Position numbers and translations under genes: made by a program
Notes under the pieces: model-generated
Told to the model about the DNA's origin: nothing
What the model saw: only the letters and a program-made list of their open reading frames with translations
Databases searched by the model: none
Origin: Rosa chinensis
Lineage: Eukaryota > Streptophyta > Magnoliopsida > Rosales > Rosaceae
Direction of reading: 5' to 3'
Length of the DNA: 64,000 nucleotides
Assembly (NCBI RefSeq): GCF_002994745.2
Contig: NC_037089.1
Span: forward strand, 88,002,347-88,066,346
Shown: positions 1 to 11,803 of the stretch, in pieces
Layout: each line of letters starts with the position of its first letter
Numbering within the stretch: position 1 is the stretch's first letter

Positions 1-53
1 CTCAACCTTTCATAAAACTAATCGCGGAGTTCTCCATAATTTGTTCTTCCAAG

Positions 54-71
54 TTCCAACTATGTCATAAT
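54..71. repeat. 18-bp target-site duplication, left copy
   Basis: The 18-mer TTCCAACTATGTCATAAT here is repeated exactly at 1799-1816, directly after an A-rich tail. The two copies bracket the LINE ORF1 relic and are the expected trace of target-primed reverse transcription. Seen directly in the sequence. Confidence 0.93.
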
Positions 72-1798
72 TTTAGTCCTCAATCAATCAAGAGTTGGGC
101 TACAAAGAAAAAGTCGACTTTTCTCTCTGCTAGAGTTTTTTCTCTAGCGGGGAAACTAATCGAGCTCTGATCTGATGGCAGCGGAAGAGACTATCGTGTA
201 TCTAGTTGGGGCGAGGATGCAATCTAACATCTTTTTTTCTATGTATGTGGCCGTTTGCTCTCTCAAAAATCGGTGTCGCTTTAGTCGTTCTTCGCAGTGA
301 TTTCCGGCATCTGGGGTTTGAAGGAGCGAGTTCTGATTCGTGAAGAGCAAGGAGGGATCCTTGTTTTCTAGTTCAAGGAGCAGGAGATGAAGGATCACGT
401 CCTAAACAGAGGACCGAGGTTATTTAACAATTCAATGCTTCTCTTGGCGGATTATGACGGCATCCGTGATCTAGCGGAGGTTCCGCTCAATTCAATGGAG
501 GTTTGGGTAACAGTGACAGGGTTGCGCATGGCTATGTAATGCCCGTGCCTTGACCTTACTCAGGAATGCCTTGGGACGCTTTGTAAGGTATGATCAAGCT
601 ACATTGTAGAAGAAAGATCTCGTGCAAAGGATCCGGGTTGTGCATGATGTATGCTGCCATGTATGGGCTCAACATGCGTACTCATTTTCGGCGGAGGTGG
701 CGGTGGACTTGGAGCTACGATAGGAGAAATGCCATGGCATTTGTCGAGGTTGTGGCTTCTTCGACCACAATCTGGGTAGTTGTGACAACGCTTTGACGGC
801 GGCGGCTTCGGGGAGCACTGCTCCAAAGTTGGCAGCAGCGTTGGTGGCGGTTGACATGTCCAGAGACGAGTCATCGGGTCAGTATGAGGTGCTGCCTGCG
901 GTGGGTTTGGGTCCGGAGTGGTGGACGGAGGAGGCTACGGCTGCTGGATGACTGGATCGGCGTCTTCGAGTTCTGGGGTGAAGCATGCGGCCGATTCAGA
1001 TTTCTCTGCTGGAAACCCTATTTTCAAAATAGGGTTTTCTGCTGGGCTGGGTGACAGTGGGCCTGAAGGTGGGTTGGGGGGACTGACTGTGGACTTGAGT
1101 AGTGAGTTGGATGGGGTGGTGGATGAGAATGTTGATAGGCCTGCTTCTAAGGTGGCACATGGATCTGATGCTGCTATTTACCCAAAGTTTTTGGGGGTGC
1201 GAAAATTTAGCCGTGGTGAATGGACTATGGAGAAGCGACACAAACCTACATTGGCAATGATACCTCATGAATTTCATCTTGGTGAACTTGTGGAGGTCTC
1301 GATTACTATTAAGAAGACTCTAAAGAAGAAGGGGTGGCCTAAGGGTCGTTCGAACAGGCCTAAGTCTCAAGATGGAGAGCTGGAAAGCAAGAAGACCAAC
1401 ATGATGCTGAGGTTGTTGGATGCTGAAGAGCTGTAGGTACTAACTCCGACTCCAACGGGAAGAAGAAGGTACATGTTTAGGGTTTCAACAAGATAAGACA
1501 TTCTGGACGCGAGCCTTAGCAGTAGGGGTAATTTTTATAAGTTTTTCTAAGACGTTTCTAGTTGATATTTGTACCATAATGGCGTGCTTGGAAAATTAGA
1601 CTACCTGAATATTTTTTCCTTAGAGGGCTAAATTATTCTTACTTAGGTTAGGCTTGCTATTCAGCGAGCGTCCCTTAGATTTTAATGAGTTTAATTGTGA
1701 CTTAGATAGGTTTATCCGATTTGTCATGAAATTTCTTATGTAAGTTCTGTTAGACTCTGACTTGATTATTAATAAAATCAATCATATTAAAAAAAAAA
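72..1798 (+). mobile_element. ORF1-only LINE (L1-type) relic with poly-A tail
   Basis: A non-LTR retrotransposon copy bounded by an 18-bp TSD and ending in a poly-A tract (about 1790-1798). It carries a decayed ORF1. A DUF4283-like nucleic-acid-binding segment (about 379-537) includes the stretches LNRGPR and LLLADYDGI. A zinc knuckle CX2CX4HX4C follows at 742-783 (CRGCGFFDHNLGSC). A basic C-terminal part with the patch KKTLKKKGWPKGRS lies in the frame open at 918-1436. Several stops and frame changes separate these parts, so it is not a functional gene. No endonuclease, reverse transcriptase or RNase H of ORF2 is present between ORF1 and the tail, although both insertion ends are intact. Another ORF1-only relic lies at 8985-11803. 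Confidence 0.85.
742..783 (+). other. CCHC zinc knuckle of the LINE ORF1 relic
   Basis: In-frame CX2CX4HX4C (CRGCGFFDHNLGSC), typical of ORF1 of plant L1 elements, where it binds element RNA. All four metal ligands are intact although the surrounding reading frame is broken. Confidence 0.85.
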
Positions 1799-1816
1799 TT
1801 CCAACTATGTCATAAT
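1799..1816. repeat. 18-bp target-site duplication, right copy
   Basis: Exact copy of 54-71, following the poly-A run of the LINE relic. An identical pair of this length suggests a fairly recent insertion, or conserved flanks despite decay inside the element. Confidence 0.93.
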
Positions 1817-4425
1817 GCTAAAAATATCTACTCCATGACAAACAAATGAAATAATATTAAGAAACATATATATATTGTATATTTATGGATGGGAATTGAT
1901 GGGATACATGTTCCAAACACAAGACAAGGTGTTGTAAGACATGAGATGACATAATTCCATGGTAGGTACCGCCATTGTCTATCCTCTAACTCAATTCAAC
2001 CAACTGTGGTCGAAACACAAAAGCAAAGACACATGCAAATGACAAACAATAAGTTAAACTCAAAACTTGATAACCATATACGTAAAAGGTTGATTTGCTG
2101 AACTAGCTTAATCAGCAAATTAATGTAGAAATGATTGTGATTTGTGTGTTCAATTTCAGGGTTGATAACGGATTACGCAAAATCCATGTAGATTAAGGTA
2201 GTTAATTAAGGCTGCTGGTCCATCCAGTTAACCCAAGTGAGCGAGGAATTAAGTAAATTAACCCGGTAGCCAATGAAGAAGGTGGACAAAATAGTAGCAG
2301 CCAGACATGCCTTGTGCCATGAAGAACAATTCTGATTTCTGAGGCAGCTACGCATGAACAAGGTGAGACAAAACCACCGACAGATCCCAATACCAAGATA
2401 CACATATACCACACTTTTAAATATTCAATAGTGAGGGACTTTTCTTCCTAACAAATATTAGTTAATTAAGAAAAATCTAAATCCATTTTTTTGTCTTCAG
2501 AGACTAACAAAAACTAACAGCTAAATCACTTGGGGTGGTAATTAGTTTAATTAATCAATCTATCATGGAGGCATTCGAGTCTCAATTTTTATCAGTTTAT
2601 AATCAACAAGTCTCAATAACCTTCGGATTCGTGTGCCTGCAACGAGAGATTAATATGCATGTGCTAGGATATGTTCGTGAATCTTGACTCAAATACTAAC
2701 TGAATAAATGTATTACTAATCCGCTAAACCCCGAAAAAAATAAACACAAACTAACTGCTCAAATTCCTAAAAAGAAACAAAAACAGAAACAGGGCCATTG
2801 ATATTTGAAGCCCCTTAATACCAGAAATTGTTTAATTATGATTTAATTACAAATATAAAAGAAAAAAGTACCGAACTTGTATAAGCTGTGCCTGTGCAGA
2901 AAGCATCGATGTCGAAAGTGAAAACGACAAACACTAGGCGGGGAAATATGACAGTAAAAGTTGGAAACAAGGGAAGAAAAAGCAGTCAACGTCGGGCTAA
3001 CGTCATGGGAGAGGAACAAAGGCTGAGTAAAGCCGTCATGTCGTTTGCTTTAACGGCTCAAGGAGCTAAGCTACCTCTCAAAAGTAGCGTTTGTTGTATT
3101 AGTTTGGGGTTGGTCCCTTTTCTTTTCAAATTATTAAAAAAGGCAAGCGATATGCGAATTAAATATTGCGTCAGATTTTGCTCAACGACATGCATCATCA
3201 CCATCTTACTCCTCCACACATGGATCATGTATTTATTAAGCTCTCTCTGCATCTACTTTTGTTTACAGTGTACAGAAGCACAGAAAATGTTTGGCCGACT
3301 AATTCTCACTTGTTTCAATTCCTTGTTTTGCCGATTTATTTTTTTTGGACGGATTAAGAACACCAACTTGCATGTGTATCAATAAAAATGGATGGTAGCT
3401 AGGATGATATTAGATGGTATGTTTTAATAATTGAAAAAATTATCGATGCACAAAAGAATTTTTAAGTCTTTTAATCTACAACTAGTTAAATCTTTTCCTT
3501 CATGCCGCTCGAAATTATTACTAATTAATGCTGTAAATAATTTGTATACGTACGCACTCATTAATAGTATGCGCTAATAATGCCCTTCTTCAACAAACAA
3601 TATATTAATTAGCCGCTTATAATTCCTAATCAGTTCCTACATAGCACATACACAAGTTGGACTCCCTACAGATATTAATAGCGGTTATGTTTGTCCGGCG
3701 GCCGGTATATTCTTTTTTATTCTATAATAATTACTTGGCCGTACAAAGATATGTCGGTAAAATATACCGGTAACATAGCAGAGCACAAATCATATTTCTT
3801 CATATCTTGTGTGTATGGACTATGGACTACGATTTGGCCGGTACAACCCTAACAAATTACGAGAAACCTTTGAAATTATGCAAATTAACCAATTGCCGAC
3901 ATGCGTCGCCCTATCATGCATGTTTAAGGTTATGATGGTGAATAGATTAGTGAGCTAAACCACTAGGAGAATCACCGGCTTTTCGCCACGACATGCTGAC
4001 CTGTTGTGTGCTTTTATCTTCTCCCTCACTAACCCTAATCACATTCCAATTTCCAAAATTTATACCCTAGCCTCACCACGTGAAGCTTGTCCATTATTTA
4101 TATTCCAATGCAAAGTCTACTTTAACAAGCTTATTAACCTTGCTAACTTGCTTAATTACTTTTGGCGTAGAGTGTTGGGGTTTATAGTGAGGCTAGATTA
4201 ATTAAGAGTACTTAATATATTAAGAATAGAAGTCTTCTTGGGTTAAGCAAATTAAGAATGTTTAATCAACGGTCAATTAAACGTACAGGATAATAAAATA
4301 TAAACACACCAATGGGAGCAAAGGGACAAATGGTACAAGTCCTAAAGGCTAAACGCTAAAGCAAAGTTTACATAAAAAAGGAGATTATTTTGCTTGACGT
4401 TATGATCTTGCTCAGTGGTTCAGGC

Positions 4426-4430
<5 letters not shown>

Positions 4431-4461
<31 letters not shown>
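4431..4461. repeat. (CT)15 microsatellite
   Basis: Uninterrupted CT dinucleotide run of about 31 bases in intergenic DNA; likely polymorphic. Confidence 0.95.
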
Positions 4462-4463
<2 letters not shown>

Positions 4464-5298
4464 AGTCTCATCTCCCAATAAGACCTTTATATGGAAATTA
4501 AATGCTTGCTCCTCGATCGATTAGGCTATCCTAACCCGCTCCAGCTTTATTTTCTATCTGCTGGTTCAACCAGAAATGGTAAACTGATCGTCCATACAGA
4601 AGAAGATATGCATTGCGACAAAGTAAAAGCCTGAGGATTTGATCACGCTCGATCACGCATCCATACTGTTATTTTTTCTGTATAGTCAATACAACCTTTT
4701 ACGTACGACCAAAAATATGCAGGCAGGGGTTTGTTTTAGGTTCCCAATATTCAGAATACCTATTCAGAACATCCCCCACCGTTTGATCAACCTGACAAAC
4801 GGTTCAGGTCGATCGTTTCAGTCATGAGATATGATAAGTTAAAATGAACTGATTGACCGATGGATACAGCAGTTTTGACCAGATAATATGATCGGATATA
4901 CACAAGCAAAGGTGCGTGCATGGGAGAGAAAGAGAGAGACAGTCACAGTACCCGAACTGGTTCAGGGTATTGATCGATCCAGAGAGAAGCATGCATGCAT
5001 GTATTGGCAATTCAATGCTTTTTAAGCCTTTCCAGACCCCTAACTAGCTATATAGAGATAGACTTACACTGCTACATCCGGCGTGGGTTACAATCCAGGC
5101 TATCTCTCTCGACCTCTCTGAGTCTCTGTGACTGCATTACTGCAACTAGCTAGCTAGCTAGTTCGTACGTAACGCACTGCATCTATAGTTAAAGTCATGT
5201 CTACGTACGTTCACATACACACGTACGTACACCTTCACGGGCTTACGCTAGTATTATTGCAACTGTGTACACTGCTGCATCATGTACATCGATCTATG

Positions 5299-5341
5299 TA
5301 CATATATATAAATATATATATGTGTGTGTATATATATACAC
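5299..5341. repeat. AT/GT-rich simple repeat
   Basis: Alternating purine-pyrimidine tract built of TATA, GTGT and TATA blocks, in intergenic DNA. Confidence 0.8.
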
Positions 5342-6933
5342 GGGTAAGAAGAAGGTAGATTCTTTACTATTGGGAAAAAAGGGTAAAAGCCTAATTAATA
5401 ACAAGCCAGGCGTACGTAAGTAGAAATTTAAAGAGGTGTCGAGTATTCTGACAATTGTGATCAAAGCACAATCGAATAATATCAGTTTCTTTTTCTTCCC
5501 CCAGCTGCTAGCTATCTCCCTCTCTCCCAGCAATTGCCCAGCTGCACTGCACCTTATAATGTATGTATTTACTTCCCCCTGCAAATATATGCACGTAATT
5601 AATTAAAGCCGGCCATGCCAGCGACCCAAGAACCCAAAAAGTACACAGAAAAACCTCCTTTTTTCTGCTCAAAGGAACTTCATGTACGGACACTACACCC
5701 CTTTTTAAGCTCTACCTCTGCATTCGATCTCTCTGCTTCGTTCTTCTTTAACTTATTTTCTGGGGTTTTATGCTTTAGCTTGAATACTAGTACCCGAAAT
5801 TCATATTATTATGTTTTATTTGATACCAGAATACGAAAAAGTTACTGGTTCACAGTGGACATGCTGCATACATGTCTAAGCATGCGTACTGTGACCCATG
5901 AAGCCTTAGCATGTGCTGCACTTGCTGCTTGGTTGCATATTCATTTTATTTCAATACAAAAAGGATAAAGTCATACCACAATGGCGGAGTTCTTAATTAC
6001 TAATAAGTTTGTAATACATGCATGTTTCTCATATATTTATTCAAAATCAACCAGTTAAATTCTTTTACATACGACTAATTTTGGTACACGTGTAAAACTT
6101 TTATCCTGCCAATGATTCCATAAACCATTTTGCAGTTTGTAATATATATACAGAATATGGAGCTTTATTCTTTTTCTCAATTAACAAACATATGTGAGCC
6201 TACTCCTTTTCCATTGATATGTGGGAGATAACTTTGATCTGCAAGAAAATATTCTAAAGAATGATCGGATTGATAATATACGCAATGATAATGAAAACTA
6301 GTAATGACATAAATTCCCACATGGGTATGAGACAATAAGTAAGATACTAATATTATTCTAGTATTTGCAAAAAAGAAGTTCTTTAGATCGATAAGAAGAA
6401 AAAAGACACCGACCAAAACCAAAAATATTTACAGGGCATCTAATCAAGCATGTTGAGAATACAAAATTATCAAGCAGCCCTTAACTCCTTAAGCAATTAG
6501 GAAATTAGCTACGTGGGTATCCAGTTGATACAAATTCGAGCTCATCCAAAATCATGAAAGATCGATTTAAACTAATTCTAGCTAAATAGAATTATAGATA
6601 GCTAGCTAGAGATGGTGAAATGCGCATGAAGGGTTATATCAAAGAGAAGAAACAAAGGTTTGTGACTGGCACGTTCTTAATTCGAAAATTAATACGAATC
6701 ACATAAAGCCTGAGCAGCATGAGCTTATTAATTTAGAGTTAGGGTTAGGGACCGACAAGAGGTCGGGCTCAGCCGTCTATTAACCAAGTCTCCGCTGAAA
6801 AAGCCTGACCTCATTGTCTCATCTCTATCCCATAAAGCTTCCACCTCTATTAAACACCTCCAATTATAACATATTAAGTACTAGCATGAGAAAAAGATTG
6901 CCCCAAACCTCTCTCTCTCTCTCTTGCATGCGC

Positions 6934-6938
6934 TGACG
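6934..6938 (+). promoter_or_regulatory. TGACG (as-1 half-site) upstream of the glutaredoxin gene
   Basis: A TGACG core lies about 75 bp before the TATA box. TGA-class bZIP factors bind this core, and ROXY-type glutaredoxins act on TGA factors, so it is a plausible feedback site. A 5-base motif occurs often by chance; only the sequence itself is certain. Confidence 0.3.
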
Positions 6939-7009
6939 ACACAGTAGACCGGTTTCATTTTTTTTTATTCCCAACACTGCCCTTTAACCTCCTGGTCCAA
7001 AATCACTTC

Positions 7010-7016
7010 TATAAAT
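7010..7016 (+). promoter_or_regulatory. TATA box of the glutaredoxin gene
   Basis: TATAAAT about 125 bp upstream of the chosen start codon, followed by a CT-rich leader (repeated CTTC units), as expected for a plant core promoter. Confidence 0.7.
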
Positions 7017-7137
7017 ACCAACCCTTCCTTCCTTCCTTCCACTCATCACCAATCTCCATTCCTTGCTTAGCTAGCGACTTTCTTCTAGTCTTTAACCAAG
7101 AAAATTACCTCGACTTCTATAGTTGTTGATTATCAAA

Positions 7138-7512
7138 ATGCATTACCAAACTGAGTCATGGGGTTCTTACATGGCCACGAGCAGTTACGGTGATTCACTG
7201 GAGCGCATAGAGAGGATGGCGTCGGAGAACGCGGTGGTGATATTCAGCATCAGCAGCTGTTGCATGTGTCACGCCATCAAGAGGCTCTTCTGCGGCATGG
7301 GGGTCAATCCAACGGTGTACGAGCTAGACGAGGATCCCAGAGGAGGCAAGGACTTGGAGAAGGCTCTGATGAGGATCTTGGGGACCTCCAACGCTGTGCC
7401 GGTGGTCTTTATCGGTGGGAAGCTCGTCGGAACCATGGACAGAGTCATGGCCTCGCACATTAATGGCTCGCTCGTCCCTCTTCTCAAAGAGGCTGGGGCT
7501 CTCTGGCTCTGA
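7138..7512 (+). CDS. CC-type (ROXY class) glutaredoxin
   Basis: Single-exon 124-residue protein of the land-plant CC-type glutaredoxin class. The active site CCMC is at residues 41-44, the glutathione-binding stretch [12 protein letters not shown] follows, an LxxLL-type motif (LVPLL) lies at 112-116, and the protein ends in ALWL. In this family the ends LxxLL and ALWL mediate binding to TGA bZIP factors and TOPLESS-type corepressors, so it probably works in the nucleus and cytosol as a regulator more than as a general reductase. The N-terminus [11 protein letters not shown] resembles ROXY1/ROXY2-like proteins, which act in petal and anther development. An in-frame ATG 15 bases upstream (7123) would add MLIIK; I chose the second ATG because the family starts M-x-YQTESW. 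No orthologue symbol is assigned because the class is large. Confidence 0.93.
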   Translation: MHYQTESWGSYMATSSYGDSLERIERMASENAVVIFSISSCCMCHAIKRLFCGMGVNPTVYELDEDPRGGKDLEKALMRILGTSNAVPVVFIGGKLVGTMDRVMASHINGSLVPLLKEAGALWL

Positions 7513-8984
7513 TTTAGAGGACTGCTAGCTCTTTTCATCAACAAAAACTAAATGATCACTTATAACATAGCGCAAATTAAGTAAGCAAGGAATGCAGAGG
7601 AAGAGGAGTGAAGAAGTTTGTGAGTTTCACCCCCTCCACATCTTGGGAGACACTAATCACTAATTTAATCCATGTCTCATTAGCTAGCTACTAGTTCTTA
7701 TGCATAATTTTCTTTTCCGAGTTTTATGTTCCGTTTTTTAGCTTTTCCGGGATCTCTCTTTCTAGAGTCTAGAAATGGGTGTGTTGGACTGCCTTTTGAG
7801 TACTTTTTTTTTTTTTTATGGTTTTACCATGGGCGTTAGTTCGGTGGGAATGTAACTTCTCCCTCCTCTGTATACAAGAAAAGTGCAAAAAAAAAAAAAA
7901 AAAAAAAGTTTTTCTTACATTAATTAATCTTCGGTGTTGTCTTTGTCTCTGACTTTATATATTTGCACAGTTGCTCAACACAAGATTTTCAAGTTAATTT
8001 TAGTTTGCTGTCTGTACTCTGTAACTTCCACGTTGTTTTTTATTCCAAACCTTCGTGCTTAGGAAGAAGAAAAAGCAGTGTAATATATATGACGCAAGAC
8101 AATTAATTTGTTGGTCAGTGAAGGGACAAAAAAGGAACAACGGCGTTGTTTGTGAACAAAACATAAAACATGCTGCGTCACCAATCACCATCTGTTTTCC
8201 TGTCCGGATTTGGTCAGAGTGGTAAACTAAAAGTGCAGGGAGAATCGTTCTTGCGCCGGAAAATGTGGCAGTTTAGTTTAGTTTCGTAGTGCCCATAATG
8301 AACTTGACTGAAATCAAATAGAGCTGCACCCACCTTTGGCTGGCAAATGCCTTTGGATCAGAAAACTTTAATTTCCAACTGTGATGGTAGGCTCGACGTA
8401 CTGCTCGAGTCTTTTCAGTTGCTGCAACCTCTTGGGCTTTCTGAGTTTTATGAGTGGGAGTTTATTTTTCAGACCAAAAAAGTGTGGGGACTGTTTTTTT
8501 TGGGTCAAACTGGAGTTTATTTGGACTTCGTTCGCGTCAACTATAAGCCATCTCATGATTAAATTTCATGTGCATGTGTGTTAGATAGCACTTGCTAATT
8601 TTTCAGTTAGATTTCTAACAAACTTCGGAATTTTGAACTAATTGTGTTAAAGTCTAAATGTTTTATTCACAACTACTTCATTTAGTGACAATGTCATTAC
8701 AATTACGAATATCTGAATTCTAAACAATTATGAACGATAAGTTATTGTGTAATAAATAATAAGAAAAATGTATGTTTCAATATCTTGTATCAATTTCTTG
8801 TGATCAACCGATGACTAAGGATTCTTTGAGACCTTTGGCTATTAGAACATCAATATTTCTATGCATGGGTTCTTAGGTTCATACTAAATGTGCTCATTCA
8901 CCATAATTCTTACTCTAAATTTTTATAACTATTACCTTTTATTTTTGGCACATTTTATACATAAGTTATGCAAACAATCGAGTT
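7513..8984. other. Intergenic region after the glutaredoxin gene
   Basis: Contains the probable 3' UTR of the glutaredoxin gene, a poly-T run near 7806-7818 and a poly-A run near 7887-7907. No domain-bearing open frame seen on either strand. Confidence 0.7.
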
Positions 8985-9265
8985 GTGCGGCGTCCCGCTT
9001 CATGGCTGCTATTATTGCCTCCATGACTGCCAGGCTAGCGACTAAGTTGTCGCTCAGAGAGGGTGAAGGACCGGTGGATTTGGGGAACCTTAGGGTTCCG
9101 GGGAAGGAATTTCTTGCTTGCCATTTTTACTTGGTGGGGAGACTCAACACTTGTAGGGCGGTGGTTTTGGATTCGTTCCGGAGTGCGGTTAGATCCATGT
9201 GGAGATTGACGGGGACGAGGACGGTGAAGGTCCAACCCCGAGGTGACCGTTTTCTGTTTACATTC

Positions 9266-10571
9266 ACCCTTGTGAGGGTGACTTTGTGATTTGGACTTTT
9301 TGCAGCAAGACCCTCTTGATTAAGTGAGACTAGGCCCAAAATTGTTCAAAGGTTAGACCTGAGAACAACTTCGTTGTAACCCGCTAGATGATAACAGCAG
9401 CTATTTGGCTTGATGATAACAACAACGATTGGACCGGATGATAACAACAGCGATTGGAGTTAATTTTCACTCGAACAGAACTTATAGGTAGATATGGTGT
9501 GGGAGCTAGATACCTGGGAGTTTAGCAGAGAGAGAGAGTTCCAGCAATGGCGTGATTTCTGGGTTTTAGGTTAAGGTTGATTGGGAGGAATTGATGGCTA
9601 GGGATTCAGAGATAGAGCTTGATATCTTGCTTGATGTTTCTGGGTTGTTGTGGCTTGCTTCCAACGGCGATGAACCCGCTTTTTATAGTGGAGATAGGAG
9701 GGGAAGATTCGTGCTAAGAACTGGGGGTTTTGAAGTGGTATTCTTAGTTTTGGTGGGATAATCCTAAAGCTTTCAACTTTTGTTTTCTCCATGAAACTAA
9801 AAGGGTGAAAGCTGGGTCTTGCTATGAGAGTGAAGGCCGGTGGTACAGGCATGGGGCGGTGAAGATCCCAGATTTTGTGCTACTGTGATCATTGAGGGAT
9901 TCTAATCCCTTATTTTCTGCTATTGTAAATTGTAATCACAAAGTTTGAGGGCTATTGGAAATTGAAACGGGATTGCTGGGTATATGAATCAGAAAGCTTT
10001 TCCATGGATTAAGGGTTTTTGCCAAAAGTGGTGAAGCATCAATCCCAGCAGCAATTTTGATAGAACAACATTCTGGTTTGGGGAAGAAGATGGTTTCAAC
10101 GAGCTTGGGCAAGAGGCTATTGTAATGGGCTTTTGGTAAGGAGGTAATTATGATGGGCTTTGAGTTTTGCTGGGCCTGCTTTCATCTCTCTACTAGCCTT
10201 TGTTAAGATTCTAGACCCTCAAGCATGAATTTTGGTCCCCAAGCCCAAAATTGTCAATGGACGTTAACTTAACAATAGGCCTCACAAAATCTGTTACCTT
10301 CCACACCACATCCCTTCGTATAAGCCCCAAACGTAGCTTGGGTTTACGTGTATTGCATGGTAAATAAGCGTGTTGGCTCCTAACAAAATGCATGTCAATC
10401 GTTTGAGTGTTTGGGCTTCTCGCATTGCTTGCTAAATAGAGAGCTTCCTTTTGATGTGAAATGGGCTTGCTCGAAGGCCCAATATTTAGGTTACGAGGTT
10501 GATGACTCATCCCCTTTGCCTGTCACTTGTTAAATTTGAACTTGTGGAAATTTGGGTATCAACAACCCTTG
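9266..10571. mobile_element. About 1.3-kb insertion inside the LINE ORF1, family unknown
   Basis: The ORF1 reading is continuous if 9273-10571 is removed. The heptamer ACCCTTG stands on both sides (9266-9272 and 10565-10571), consistent with a target-site duplication. No terminal inverted repeats, LTR or coding domain are recognisable inside; it holds a three-unit 25-bp tandem repeat. A 7- to 8-bp duplication would suit a hAT-like or other DNA transposon, but a chance heptamer cannot be excluded. Confidence 0.45.
9387..9461. repeat. Three-unit 25-bp tandem repeat
   Basis: Three consecutive 25-base units begin GATGATAAC (9387, 9412, 9437) and share the core CAGCNATTTGG/CAACGATTGG with a few mismatches. 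It lies within the insertion that splits the LINE ORF1. Confidence 0.85.
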
Positions 10572-10927
10572 AACGTGATCTTGCGCGGGTGAAGAACGGA
10601 GGTCCGTGGGGCTTTCAATGGGCTATGATTTTGTTGAATGATTATGATGGATTCTCAGAGACTGCTAAGGTGAAGCTTGATTCTATTTGGATCTGGGTTG
10701 TACTTGAGGGCATCCCACCGGGTATCTTGACTGAACTTACTGTTAGGTTGGTGGGAGGGACAATTAGAGAGGTTCTAGAGGTGGATCGCTTGGCTCTTCG
10801 TCGTGGGGAAGCTCAAATTCGGCTTGTCCTCTCCATCAATGGTCCGGTGCGCCTAGATCATAGGGTTAAGGTTTCACCCACTGATATCCTGACGTTGCGT
10901 TTCCGGTATGAGCGGCTTATGGGGCGT

Positions 10928-10969
10928 TGCAGGCTTTGTGCTCTCTTGAATCACGGTGGGCAGCGGTGT
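10928..10969 (+). other. CCHC zinc knuckle of the second LINE ORF1
   Basis: CX2CX4HX4C (CRLCALLNHGGQRC) in the frame open from 10499 to 11485, with all ligands present. Confidence 0.88.
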
Positions 10970-11803
10970 CCTAGGGAGGATGAGTCGGAAACCAATACTG
11001 TGGTGGAGGAGGGCTCGCAGCAGGCTCCTGGGTTGGCTCTCCCAGCCCTTGTGTTTAGGGCTAACTCCCAGCCCTCTCTTTCCTTGCTTTTGACATTCAA
11101 AGTCCCTAACTTGCTGAAGTTGGCGACTTTGCCGGGGTTTAAGGGCACGTCGGCCTCTGTTCCAGTCGTGGGGATACGTCGTCCTAGGGAGGAGGAGACT
11201 TCAGAGGATGTTAAGAGAGCTAAACATGGTCTAGCTCTTGCCCCAGCCACTTTGCAACCGGAAAATCTTGGGTTGGAATTTTCCTCTGATGGTTTGGTGG
11301 AGGTGAAGGTGACGTCACCTCCCAAGGTCTATAAGAAGAAAGGTAGGCCTCGGGGACAGAGAAACAAGATTAAGCAGGCGGCATCTATGGGTGGTGGTTC
11401 TTCCATGGTGTTAGGCTCAACGGATGAGGGTCGTGGCAGCATGCTAGCGGGTGTGGCAGCTGTGTCTGCTTCCCAGTCCAAGTAGGAGAAGCTCCCCTCT
11501 ATCTATTAGGGTGTGATGAGGCCTCATTGGTTTTGGTGATGTACACCAAAAGGGTCTTAGGCTTCAAAGGAATCAAGGAGGTGTCACACTTTGGAAGCCA
11601 TAGTTTTTTTAGTTTTCTAGTTTATTGCTTTTGCTGGTAGTTTCTTTGTTGGATTTTAGTTTTTTGGATTCCCTTTGGTTTTTGAGTTCTCTGATGAGCT
11701 TGCATTGTAATATGAAGGGTGTTTGTACCCTTCATGCTTGGCCGAGTGAGGTCGTTATGATTTATATTAATGGATTCGTCTTCCGTTGCCCTAAAAAAAA
11801 AAA

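Larger units (their letters stand above)
1817..7009. other. AT-rich intergenic region, no convincing gene
   Basis: I see only short, low-complexity open frames without recognisable domains or splice structure. The longest, 2888-3385, starts with a basic Ser/Lys-rich stretch, then becomes hydrophobic and Cys/Phe-rich, with composition like noncoding DNA. Many GATC, GTAC and TAGC palindromic tracts and a CT microsatellite occur. The right end (after about 6700) is the probable promoter of the glutaredoxin gene. Confidence 0.7.
8985..11803 (+). mobile_element. Second ORF1-only LINE relic, split by an insertion
   Basis: Two blocks read as one plant L1 ORF1. The N-terminal block (9003-9272) has the stretch VDLGNLRVPGKEFLACHFYL. 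The C-terminal block (10565-11485) has VKNGGPWGFQWAMILLNDYD, a CX2CX4HX4C zinc knuckle (10928-10969) and a basic patch VYKKKGRPRGQRNK near its end. DUF4283 is the family name for the first part. A 3' UTR of about 300 bases ends in an A-run at 11793-11803. As in the relic at 72-1798, no ORF2 follows. The joining codons suggest that 9273-10571 was inserted later. I could not find a convincing TSD, so the left end is approximate. Confidence 0.75.

Noticed and set aside
2202..2414. Two overlapping minus-strand frames with hydrophobic segments
   Set aside because: Two different frames of the same DNA, neither with a recognisable domain, start context or splice partner.
2888..3385. A 165-residue open frame
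   Set aside because: Basic then hydrophobic low-complexity composition, no family resemblance, surrounded by AT-rich noncoding DNA.
9387..9461. CRISPR-like array
   Set aside because: Three 25-bp units are adjacent without spacers, in plant nuclear DNA; a simple tandem repeat.
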